From Myrica gale (taxonomy: Eukaryota > Streptophyta > Magnoliopsida > Fagales > Myricaceae), in contig OZ005609.1 of NCBI GenBank assembly GCA_963930655.1, positions 13,374,501-13,438,500 of the forward strand: 64,000 nt of DNA. The letters are read 5' to 3'. The notes under the pieces were generated by a model, which saw nothing but the letters and a program-made list of their open reading frames with translations, had not been told where the DNA came from and did not search any database. The position numbers were made by a program, and so were the translations under genes. Positions 11,040 to 33,570 of the stretch are shown piece after piece; position 1 is the stretch's first letter, and each line of letters opens with the position of its first letter.

Positions 11040-11484
11040 CTCGAGCAGAACACATCTGGACTATTCATGTCGATGGCTCTTCAAACAAATGGGCCAGTGG
11101 TGCAAGCGTAATTTCGATGTCACCTGATCAGATGATCATCCGATATGTCTTCCGGTTCAACTTCAAAACCACTAATAATGAGGCGAGTACAAAGCCGTCC
11201 TAGCAGGCCTTAACATCCCAAATTTCTTGGGTGCCGATAGAATTGATATGTACAACGACTCCCTGCTAGTGGTTGGCCAGGTCAAAGGCGAGTTTGTAGC
11301 AAAAGGAAACAATATGAAAGAGTATTTAACCCGTATGTTAGAGCTTACACACATATTCAAGTACTTTTCAATAGAGCAGATACCTTGGGAGGAAAATTCC
11401 CAAGCCGATAGCCTTGCTCAGATGGTTTTGAACCCCGATGGTGTGGTAAATAACACGGACGTTCCCCTAAAAAATATTAGATAA
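11040..11484 (+). pseudogene. Second (additional) RNase H remnant of Tat lineage
   Basis: A second RNase H-like domain reads WTIHVDGSSNKWASGASV, then NFKTTNNEA, then (after a frameshift near 11190) DSLLVVGQVKGEFVAKG and IPWEENSQADSLAQM. Two RNase H domains in a row are a known hallmark of plant Tat-lineage Ty3/gypsy elements. This places the element in that lineage more firmly than the RT alone. Confidence 0.8.
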
Positions 11485-11739
11485 ACCCTTCATTTGCTTT
11501 GAGCACGCAGTGTGGCAGATAATCCAAGGGGAATGGTGGGGGGCATCAATCAACCGTTATCTCCTTACCGGGAAACTCCCAGCTGATACAGGAGAGGCTC
11601 GAAAAATATGAAGTAGGCTGCCCAATACACAATACAACTGAATGAGCTCTACAAATGAAGTTTTTTCAGACCTCTCCTCTATTGCCTTGCTCCCCCCGAA
11701 GTAGACTATGTGCTCTAGAAAATCTACGAACGGATATGC

Positions 11740-12460
11740 GGGAACCATGCAGGGGACGATCCCGGGCTAACAAAGCCATCCGAGCGGGTTATTATTGGCC
11801 GAAAAAACTATAAGACTTCATGACCATGGTAAAAAGCTGTGACAAGTGCCAATGCAACGCGACCATCTAGCGACTGCTAGCAGAAAATTTGACCACGATC
11901 AGTTCCCATGGCCATTCTCACAATGGGGGATTGACATCATGTCATTTTCTACTTGAAAAAGGATAGGTAAAGTTCTTGGTAGTAGCAATAGACTACTTCA
12001 CTAAGTGGGTAGAAGTACAACCTCTAGCCTCAATCACAGGAGAGTAGATCCGGAGGTTTGTGTGGTCCTCCAACATATGCAGATTCGGCATACTAAGGGT
12101 TATGATATCTGACAATGAAAGGCAATTTGACAACCGCTTATTCAAACAATTTTGCGAGGAGCTAGGCATCTAACATCATTTTTCATCCCCAGCCTACCTT
12201 CAGGCCAATGGACAAGTGGAGATTACATACCGAACAATTGTTTGCATGCTTAAAGCTAAACTCGACAGTAAAAAAAGGTGCATGGACAGAAGAAATTCCG
12301 GGAGTCCTCTGGGCTTACCGAACAACAGCACAAACTTCTACAGGAGAGATGACGTTCAGCCTGGCTTATGGCACAAAAGCCATGCTCCCGTAGAAATGGA
12401 CGTTCGCACCTACCGAGTGAGTAACCATGATCCTGAAAGAAAACGATGCTGACCTCAGAA
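11740..12460 (+). pseudogene. Ty3/gypsy integrase remnant
   Basis: Pieces of integrase are visible over several frames: YYWPKK and SCDKCQCN (the zinc-binding end), FLVVAIDYFTKWVEVQPLAS with the first catalytic Asp, AYLQANGQVE and GVLWAYRTTAQTSTGE of the core, then LAYGTKAMLP. Stops lie near 11809, 11867 and 12170. Integrase inserts the DNA copy into the genome. The element is long dead, with at least five breaks across pol. Confidence 0.85.
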
Positions 12461-12835
12461 CCAACCTTGACTTGCTAAAAGAAAAAAGAGATGAAGTCAG
12501 TAAACGAAACCATAATTATCAGTGACGTGTGGAAATTTACTACAACGCTCGCATCAAAGTAAAAAGGTTTTTCATAGGCAACCTAGTCCTACGAGAAATA
12601 ATGCTGCCAACCATCGACCCTACCGAGGGAAAGCTACATGCCAACTAGGAGGGACCTTACAAGATCACAGAAACGTCCCGATCAGGAACTTACCACTCGG
12701 AAGACATGCAGAAAAAACGCCTCCCTCACCCATGGAATGCAGCCCATCTGAAGCGTTATCTACAATAAGATCACATTACATTATTGTCGATACCAACTTT
12801 GGGACTTTTTAATTCTTCATAGTTCCATGACATGA
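12461..12835 (+). mobile_element. 3' end of pol and start of 3' untranslated region
   Basis: Interrupted frames here continue the C-terminal integrase region (for example ENDADLRTNLDLLKEKRDE and a WNAAHLKRYL-like end near 12735-12765 after frame changes). Beyond 12770 no further sense-strand coding is seen. Confidence 0.55.
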
Positions 12836-12894
12836 TATTAAGTTTTTAATAAAGAGCAAACATTATCTTTGCCACTCCACCTTCTACGGAGCTG

Positions 12895-13015
12895 CAGTGT
12901 TAAGGGTACCTTTAATGAGTACCCCCGTGACGGATACACTCTGGATAGCTGGTCTAACGCCATGGTGCTAAAGGCACCCCTAACGAATACCTCTACATCG
13001 GACAAAAAGGCACAG
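12895..13015 (-). repeat. Short tandem repeat block in the retroelement 3' region
   Basis: Two degenerate units of about 55-60 bases share gtacctttaatgagtacc / gcacccctaacgaatacc and tctggatagctggtctaac words. The reverse strand matches 2975-3035 (gttagacc, gagtgt, ggggtactcattaa). Some Tat/Retand elements are known to carry tandem repeats between pol and the 3' LTR, which fits this position. Confidence 0.55.
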
Positions 13016-13153
13016 GCGTCCAATATACAAAAAAAGGAAACATGATAATTTTATTCACAAAAAGGAAGTACAAGGCAATACGGTGATACAATATGAAAAT
13101 CAAAAGGGAAGCCCATAGTGGTCGGTTAGTATATACACAAAGTAAGTCATCTC

Positions 13154-13903
13154 TTAATTGGCCTTGCAGTAAATGCAGAGCCCATCATCGTAGTAATCTA
13201 TTGCCCACTTAGAAAGCAGTTTCACCATCTCAATGAGGTCACATATGCCATAACACCCGATCCAGCCTTCCACGCATATCTCTGACCCGTCATGCCACTC
13301 ACGACCGAACTGCGGTATTGTTATCCTCTTCAACCACATCATGTTTGCGACACCCCTTAGAAGCCCTAGAAGCCCGAGACCCCAATCAACCTCAAAGGAC
13401 TCCAGGCTAAGGCCGTTCAATAGCTCCAGCATGCAGAAAAGGTATGTCGCCTTGAGATTCCCAGCCTTCGTGGCCTCTTTCACCAACTCCAAACCTTTAA
13501 AATAGTTTCATCACACGAACATCGTGCGAATACCCCTCAAAAAAAGGACGTCGGGGTTACGGTGATAAAACAACAAGTCCACGAACTTGGCTACTTCGAA
13601 GGGGCTCGCCACAAGGTTGGGAAGATCTTCCACGCAGCAGGACTGATAGGAGACCTAGCACTCCAAAGCCTCACGAAGGACCTTGCAAGTTCCTCGAATG
13701 TTCAGAAGAGTGAACACTGAATCCTCGCTTGCCCTAAGGATTATCTCCAATAACAACTCGCACAGAAGGGAACCAAATAATCTGCAATTAGTGGACGGGG
13801 GAAAATGCAAGAAAAGTAAGATGTGGGAGCTCGACAGATCAAGAGAGGAAGAGAAGGAAGAAGCGTAAATACTGTTGCCCAAGGAAATAGAGAGACACAA
13901 CAA
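13154..13903 (-). pseudogene. F-box protein (At2g35280-like) pseudogene, antisense to the retroelement
   Basis: On the minus strand, one continuous reading frame shows an F-box-like start (LLCELLLEIILRASEDSVF, then LLNIRGTCKVLREALE), a middle region, and a tail reading GLELVKEATKAGNLKATYLF and CMLELLNG. That order fits the plant At2g35280-like F-box family, where the F-box is followed by a Sel1-like helical region. F-box proteins normally choose targets for SCF ubiquitin ligases. The frame is broken by a TAG at 13655-13657 and two adjacent TGA codons at 13508-13513 but is never shifted, so it decayed by point mutations. No convincing ATG was found. It lies directly downstream of the dead integrase and on the opposite strand. 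Confidence 0.65.
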
Positions 13904-14414
13904 ATAAAAAAAAAGCCTGAAGAAATATGAAACCCTCAGTCAAAGATTCCTAGCCTTCGAACGCTTTATGAATCGGTTAAGACGCTTCGACATTAATGAA
14001 AAGTTAATGCCCGCAGCTTTAAAAGACGTGTTAATTCCACATCAGTCAGCTCCATACATAAGCCTAGGGCATCGCCTAAGGCATCGCCTAAGGTTTGCAG
14101 TTATGAACAACATGTCACAAAACTTGCATCCAAGGGCACGAAATACAATTTGAGTAACAAGGTCTCACTTGGCTCAATAGAAACAACACAAGGCTCAATA
14201 ACTATATTTATACAAGAACAGAATGAGGTATCAATATTCACAAGGCCACCAAGAATAAGTTCAACAAAATTGTACCATTGTTCTAACAAAATGGAAATAC
14301 ATGCTAACAGTATTCAGAAAAGAAACATAAATATAATCATTCTTCGGCGCCACACCAGTTTCAACAAGCGCTGACTCTACATACTTTACATCTCCCGGCT
14401 TGAAAATGGGCAGT

Positions 14415-14672
14415 TCAGACACGCCACCCTCCTAAATAACAAGTATTTCCTTCCCTTGTAGAGACGGTGTCCTCGGTGGCTCCCTCCAACATCGCCATTA
14501 AAGCCATAGCAACTTGATTCATGGATGCCAACGACACATCCACATCCACTAGGTCTGCAAGAGAAATATCTGGTATCGGAAAAGGCGAATCTACAGACAG
14601 AGCAACAACATTGGCTCCACTGATTCTGATCGCGAATTTGAGTAGACTCCGATCCGATATTGTTTGAAAAAA
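14415..14672 (-). pseudogene. Antisense open frame of unknown function
   Basis: The minus strand is open for about 85 codons with good protein-like composition: after FQTISDRSLLKFAIRISGAN come SPFPIPDISLADLVDVDV and LASMNQVAMALMAMLEG, ending at TGA (14415-14417). It has no start codon, and upstream there is a stop, so it is probably an exon or a fragment. I do not recognise the family. Its neighbour at 14753-14938 (also minus) reads KPKSSNKVYEKSLALNVRL and may belong with it. Both may be part of the 3' antisense region of the retroelement. Confidence 0.35.
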
Positions 14673-14983
14673 TTATTGTTTGGGCCAATGACTTAGTAAA
14701 AATTTTAGGCTACATAAACCCAGTGGCTCACCTTCAAATCAACTCCGACTGATCACTTCCGAATCAATTTACATGTAGTTAGAGTCAGAGGCGAAATCCA
14801 AACTTTGACAAAATCGAAGTCAGCAATGTTTGTTGCCACCCGTCGTGAACAAATAAGGCGAACATTCAACGCGAGGCTCTTTTCGTACACCTTATTTGAA
14901 CTTTTAGGCTTTGCTTTGTGTCGACTTTGTGACAGCATTTCAACGGACGAGACTTTCTATTATTTTTTTAAGTTACAAATTTA

Positions 14984-15171
14984 AGGTTGTGTTTGTGTTG
15001 AAATATTTTTGGTATTGAATTTTGTGTTGGTATTGAGTTTAGTGAAAAAGTGAAGAGAGAGTTAATTTTTTTATTTTTTATATTTTTTGATGGGAGAGAG
15101 AGATTATATTATAGTATTTTATTAGGAAAGAGAAAATATTTTAGGTAGAATTGTGGGTGCAAACGCACACT
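14984..15171. mobile_element. MITE related to the other g(g/t)ttatgttt elements here
   Basis: The left end aggttgtgtttgtg and the right end (reverse complement agtgtgcgtttgc) are imperfect inverted repeats; tta precedes the left end. The interior has gtgaaaaagtgaagagaga, as in 3996-4192 and 23253-23544. It is non-coding. Confidence 0.5.
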
Positions 15172-15769
15172 AAGATGAGTTACTTTAAATTCAGCGACTA
15201 ATTTTTACCGAACGAAATCACAAATTTTTTTTTTTTTTTTTACATCATCTTTACTATTACCTTTTTTTTGTTTCTCCTACTTTGAAAAAGTATCACTTTC
15301 CAAAATTTACAACTCTAAAATTTTTAATCTAATAAAATAATTTTTTAATTTTTTTATTAAATTATTATTTTTTATTATAAATAAATATAAACAATTTATT
15401 TAAACCACCTTCCTTGCACTTTTTAATAATGCTGCAAATGTTACCGCACCCAACGTATTTACAATCGAAGACAGCCCGAATAAGCCCTCCTTCCTTTGTT
15501 TCTTCACCTTCGTAGCCCCATATACATGTTAAATACTAATTTCCACCCAGACCTGAGTGCCTTTCCGAGTTCCTACTTCCCACCGCTTCACAACCCTCCT
15601 CCTCCTCTCTCTCTCTCTCTCTCTCGGGGAAGAGAACGAAGAAATCTATGAAAACAAACATGATACAGGAAAAAGCCTCAAACTGATCTCCCGCAATCAT
15701 TGACGCCTCTCTCTCTTTGTGCGGCCAAAAACCTTTTCTGGATCAGACACTTACAACGCCAAAGACACC
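15172..15769 (+). promoter_or_regulatory. Upstream region and pyrimidine-rich leader of the AAA ATPase gene
   Basis: AT-rich DNA gives way after 15420 to a C/T-rich leader with a (CT)n microsatellite at about 15604-15625, which is common in plant 5' untranslated regions. No ATG-initiated long upstream frame is seen. A transcription start cannot be placed from sequence alone. Confidence 0.4.
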
Positions 15770-28413
<12,644 letters not shown>

Positions 28414-28656
28414 GGGGAGGTATCTTGTGTATAGCATTTCTTTAGAATATTCTTCGTCACCCTAAAGAGTGGCAAGATTGGGGACCAATATTCATGGAAA
28501 TTCCAATGCAGGTCCTTACCAAATGTATCATATATAGGTTTTCCTTTCTTTCTTTCTTTTTTTCATTGCTTTTTTCAATCCCTTTTTCCTTCCATTGCAT
28601 CTTTCTAATCAAATCTATTTCTTCTCTGAAACAATTTGCAAGTGTAGCGTAATAAA
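28414..28656 (+). terminator. 3' untranslated region and poly(A) signal of the AAA gene
   Basis: After the TAG at 28411-28413, the likely 3' untranslated region runs to a canonical AATAAA at 28651-28656. Everything from 28423 on is duplicated at 53912, where it has no coding part upstream. Confidence 0.5.
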
Positions 28657-28929
28657 ATGGAAAAATGTTACTTTTGTTCGCTCTCTCTCTCTCTCTCTCC
28701 TTTAGTTTCTTCATACAAATAACTGAAGATAATTGTGTTCTTGTGATATGCACTATGCACTCATATCTGTTTTTTGTGGGTAATTCATCTCTTTGTAGGT
28801 TAGAAAAAGAATTTAACTTATATGTTTATCTATATTTGAAAGTCTGATTAAATTTAGGAAATATTATTGTTAGGGAAGGGAATGCATATTGCAAAAGGAC
28901 ATTTTTTCGATGTCAACAGATGAACTTGC

Positions 28930-29202
28930 TGAATATCTTGACCTTGCTGTGTTTGTTATGGAGATTGTGGGTGTTATTTTCCAACAGTTAATTGTTGGAC
29001 TTTATATGAATGATTCTCTCTGAGAATTTTGATGTGTTAAAGAATTGGTCCATTTGGTGAGTTAGGTCCAATGGTAGCCAAAGCAAGTAACAAAGACCAA
29101 GCAGCATTGAAATTGAAGATCCACCTCCTTGTTTGATGAATATCTTGACCTTGCTGTGTTTGGTGACTTTTATGGAGATTGTGGGTGTTATTTTCCAACA
29201 GA
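28930..29202 (+). repeat. Local direct repeat of ~60 bp
   Basis: The block gaatatcttgaccttgctg...gggtgttattttccaacag occurs near 28930 and again near 29139, about 209 bases apart; the second copy has a few added bases (gtgactttt). It is present in both copies of the large duplication. The flanking open frame at 29133-29348 resembles no known family. Confidence 0.7.
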
Positions 29203-29748
29203 GTGCGATGCTTGATCTGTTTTTTAGAACTAATGGGGGGCGTAATCATCCTAAATGTGAGGTTTGTGAACACAGGCCAGAGCTTACAACTTACAGCTCT
29301 CTGCACAATACATTTGTTGTTGTGAGGAATGAAGCAACCACACGTTAATTGGATTCTCTAGAAAGCCCATGAGATAATTGAATGGGAATCTCTCTTTGCT
29401 GACGGAGCTTGAGTGTTAAAATTTTGGGGTGTTTAAAATTTGAGATATGAAAGGTAGTGTAAGATAGTTTATGGGAGTTAGTAAAAAAATGAAAAGAGAA
29501 AGATTTTAATTGAGCCCATGAGTGGCACTCAAACACCACTGTCATTAATCTATTCACCTTAGGTAGCTTATATCATTTTAATCAAGTTGTAGATTGTAGC
29601 AATACACTTATTTGAAACTTTGCCCTTTTGAACTAACACTTTAGAAAAATTGTCATATTTTTAAATATTTTGTACCCTCAAATTACTAATGTACGATACT
29701 TTACACTTTCCATCATACGATAATAATAATAATAGCTTTGAGAATTTA

Positions 29749-29924
29749 AAGCTATGTTTGGTTGGTTTTGAAAATATTTTTTTGTTTATTTTTTTAAGGT
29801 AGTAAATTTATTTAAAGTGTTAGAGTTTTAGAATTTGTAAAAAAATTATTAAGATTAGTGAAAATATATTAAAATTGATGAAAATTGATTATAAAAAAAA
29901 TTGAGATCAAACCAAACATAACAG
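29749..29924. mobile_element. PIF/Harbinger-like MITE between the AAA and TPK genes
   Basis: Left end aagctatgtttggttgg and right end (reverse complement) ctgttatgtttggtttg, flanked by TTA at 29746-29748 and 29925-29927. It is non-coding. Its duplicate is at 55238-55413. Confidence 0.65.
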
Positions 29925-30768
29925 TTAAAAGGTTTCCTATTGGATTGCCAAAATTTTAGAAAATATTCTCGAAATTTTTGGAATCTTTACTTTATTTAGA
30001 TTTATTGAAGTTTATAAAAAATAAAATGTATATGTGTAAAAGTTCAAAATATTAAAGTGTTTATTTTGCTAAAAATTGGCACGCACAAAATATTAAAGAA
30101 ACAAAGATATCCATAATAAATTGAGAAACCATTATTTTACTGGTGAATTGAGAAACACTGTTGTCTGCTTATATCCAGGAGTCCTCCTCGAGTAACCTTC
30201 TAAAATTCTACTGAATTAGAACCCCAAGTCCAATCAGCATGAAAAGACAACTCGAGAAGTCCATGGTATCATATGTTATGCCCTCAGATTATGTTGCTGC
30301 CTTTTTTCACATCTTTGGTTATCTCCCCACCCAGATGGGCTCCATTTTGGATTCGTCCAAAAATGTTCAAGTCAAAGCTACATGGAAAGCATTTATTTTG
30401 GTATGAGTGCTAGCCCGTATATTTCCTTTTTATATATATATATAGATTTTTTATTTTTAGTAAAAAGAAAAATAAAAATTAGAGAGTTATCGAGATGGGA
30501 TTTCTTGACCATGATGTGAAGGATACACAATCGTACAAGCATTATGGAAAAAAGTCAAGTGACCTGACCCCGAGGTCAAACTTGTTTTTATTGTTGACGT
30601 CAAGTTTTTTTTTTTTTTTTTCTCTTTTCTTCATTGACAACTGAATTCTGGTTGTGCATCCAAGTAATATAAATTGTAACCGAACAATTCTGGAAAAATT
30701 TATGAAAATTTCGGTTCGGATATATATATATATATATATAAGTTTGAGCTTTTTAAAAAAAAAATTAA

Positions 30769-30955
30769 GAGGATGTTCGGTTAGGTGTATTGTGAGGATT
30801 TTTTGTATTTTTTATAATTTTTAGGTGATGTTAACTTTATTGGTATACGTGTTGTAGTTATTTTGATGTGAGGTTAAAAATGATATTTGATTGCAGGATT
30901 TTTATATTGGGAGAATTCAAAAAATCTTGAGGATTTTCTGTTAAACGAACAGCCC
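30769..30955. mobile_element. Small MITE with ggatgttcgg termini
   Basis: Left end gaggatgttcggttagg and right end (reverse complement) agggctgttcgtttaa are imperfect inverted repeats. The interior is AT-rich and non-coding. Its duplicate is at 56258-56444. Confidence 0.5.
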
Positions 30956-33570
30956 TATGACCAACAATTTATTTATTATTGAAATAAATTATCAAGTGAT
31001 AAAATTACATGCATTTGGATAATTGTTTATTTTAATCTTTTTATTTCATATAAGAAAATTAAATAATATTATATCAAATGACTAATTTATAATGGATAGA
31101 ACAAACTCAAACTGAAAAGGATTAAATTCTAATTTATAATCTCAATTTGACCCAAAAAAAAGTACCAAATCCATGTTCAAAATACCTAAAAATAAGTGTT
31201 TGACCCATTATGATCCATTTTATTAGGTAAAAAAATCTAATTATTAGAACCGGAATTTTTAATTTCCGATTTTGAATTCTGATTTCTGGTATATTTCATA
31301 ACGAAATCAGAATTAAAAAATAGATTCCGATTAATTTAGAAATCGAAATTGGTCTTTCTAATTCTATCCGTTTCAATACCTATCCCTACTCACTTAAATA
31401 TTGTTTATCCAAACTATACATTACTAAATGTCGCCTTTACGACGTAAGCTACTCGGGGTGGTCACGTTATTTGTTCTTTATCATTGCCCACCTGTAGGCT
31501 ATGGAAGATAAGAGTATGAGTGGCCTTCGAAAATTTCAATCGATGTTTCATGTACTATTGTCTCTTTATAATTGGCCGACGTCCAAAAGATCTTTAGGCA
31601 TCATAATCTCTTCCTTATCTCCCACCTACCGCCCAACTAATTCTTGAATTGAGATGCACTTACCCCTCAACTAATTAGAATCTTATCTTATCGAATATAT
31701 TACTTGAAAGGAATGGTCCATTCAAAAAATACAAAGACATCATAACATACATTGAATACTATAAGATAAGACTTTCATGTCATCTGAATGAACTTACTTA
31801 AATCACAGATAAATTTCGAAACGTTTAGCGCAGATTCATGCATACTCCTATGACTCACATTTGAATAAGTTACGATATTCACCCAATAAATAATCGAACA
31901 TATGACCTATGTACTAATCCACACAATGAATACTACTCCAAGATTATGTTCGTTTGTTGAAAAAATTGAGGATTCAAATTCTCAGTTTCTTCATGTTCGG
32001 CAAACGGAGTTTTTTTTAGGATGCTGTGTTTGTTTTCGAATTTGCCCTGGACATATTTAAACAGAATTACTAAATTACCCTCCACTCATGTGTTAGCTAC
32101 AAAAAATGAAGGGTAAAACTGACTTTTGAAGGGCGATTTGGTCATTTTTCCCCTTTTTCCTGCATCCGGCCTGCAACAAAGCTGTCTTGTCCCTTGCCAT
32201 GTCCCTTGTGTTGTCTCCTGTCTCAGCGGCCTTTCGTTGCATTTTTTTGTGGTTTTTTGTTTTTTTTAAATAAATTTTAAATATTCAAATTTTAATAAAA
32301 AAATTAATAAATTCGAAATATTAAAAAAAACTTTAAATATCATCATTAATTTTTTTTACACCTCAACAATTTCTACACAAACACCAATACAACTCTAACA
32401 TCATCTAAAAATTTTCAAAACACTCAAAATCCTACAAAAAAAAAAATCTTAAAACCGACCATAACCCAAGTTTTATACATTATGTATATTTTTCTCTAAA
32501 TTAAATCACCTCACTCGGAAAATAAATTAAAAATAATCATGTTTACCTCAGCCGTAATTCCCGATACTAGCAAGTTCCAATTTTTGTCTTGCTAGCACGT
32601 TCTATTTCAACGATTATCACGCGCTGGTGGCCCCCATTGATCAACAATCTACTAGAATGGGCACCCAAGTCAACTTGTCGACTCGTGACGGAAAAGTTTC
32701 GGACGCCTTGCATTAATAATGGACCCAACACCATAGGGTTGATTTGTTATCAATATGCTTAATAGAAAATCTGAAATTAAAAATTTCAGAAATATATAAA
32801 CTAAACTAAATATACCAGACTAGAGGTGTAAAGAAAAGTATATACTTTGACATGTACGTCTTATGAAAAAAAAATGCTTAATTAAACAATGAGTATCTGT
32901 TTTATTCGCTTGTGACAAATAGATCTTCGGAAAAAAAAAGTCTATGTAATCACTAGATTAAAAAAAAATCTAATCCCTGTTTTCATCAGGTACTATTAAC
33001 CTTGCAAACAAATAAGTAAATGTGTCACATAATATTCTATTAGGGCACATATGACATGTTACGTGAATGTCAAATATAGATCTAATAAAATATTTATAAA
33101 CGTGAAATTCATTCAAATTATTTATTTTCACTTATTATTATTTTAAATTCAAATAATAATTATTTTTTAAAAAAAAGGTTAATTTATATCTAATTTAATT
33201 GAAAAAATAAATAAATAATTTAATTTATTTGAGATGAGTAATTTATGGGTACAAAGTATTACAAAATTTATGGCTTAAAATATATATATTTTTAAATATA
33301 AAATAAACAGTCCAAAATGACTTTATGACTTAACTGATTTATCTATTGTGAATTTGAGATTAAAAAAAAAACGGTGGGATGTTCTCGTAGATCCGTAGAC
33401 ATCCACTCAATGTGCGCTGTTCGGGAGGAAAAGTACAGGAAGGTGGGTACCTTGACTAGTCATGACACCTCATCATCTCCCTGAGCTAAACAAATAAATA
33501 TTTCACTTCCCTCTTCTTTCTCTCCTGTATCTGTGAAATTTGTGTGTGTACCGGGAGGCGCACGTTAGCG
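30956..33570. other. AT-rich intergenic DNA and promoter region of TPK copy 1
   Basis: No coding region is recognised. Between 31240 and 31390 there are gaaatcag/ttccgatt words like the interior of the 6499-7083 hAT MITE. 32260-32460 is rich in caccaata and aaattttcaaaac words typical of the MITEs in this window. A (CT)-rich stretch at 33490-33530 lies just upstream of the TPK start codon. Confidence 0.4.

Noticed and set aside
14040-14100. Repeated gcatcgcctaag words as a possible CRISPR-like or tandem array
   Set aside because: Only three short, imperfect copies; this is a plant genome and the pattern is a minor local duplication.
29133-29348. 71-residue frame at the second half of the local direct repeat
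   Set aside because: No family resemblance and no splice or promoter context; likely non-coding.
30239-30409. ATG frame reading PSDYVAAFFHIFGYLPTQMG
   Set aside because: Only 56 codons, no family recognised, no neighbouring exons; kept out of the gene list.
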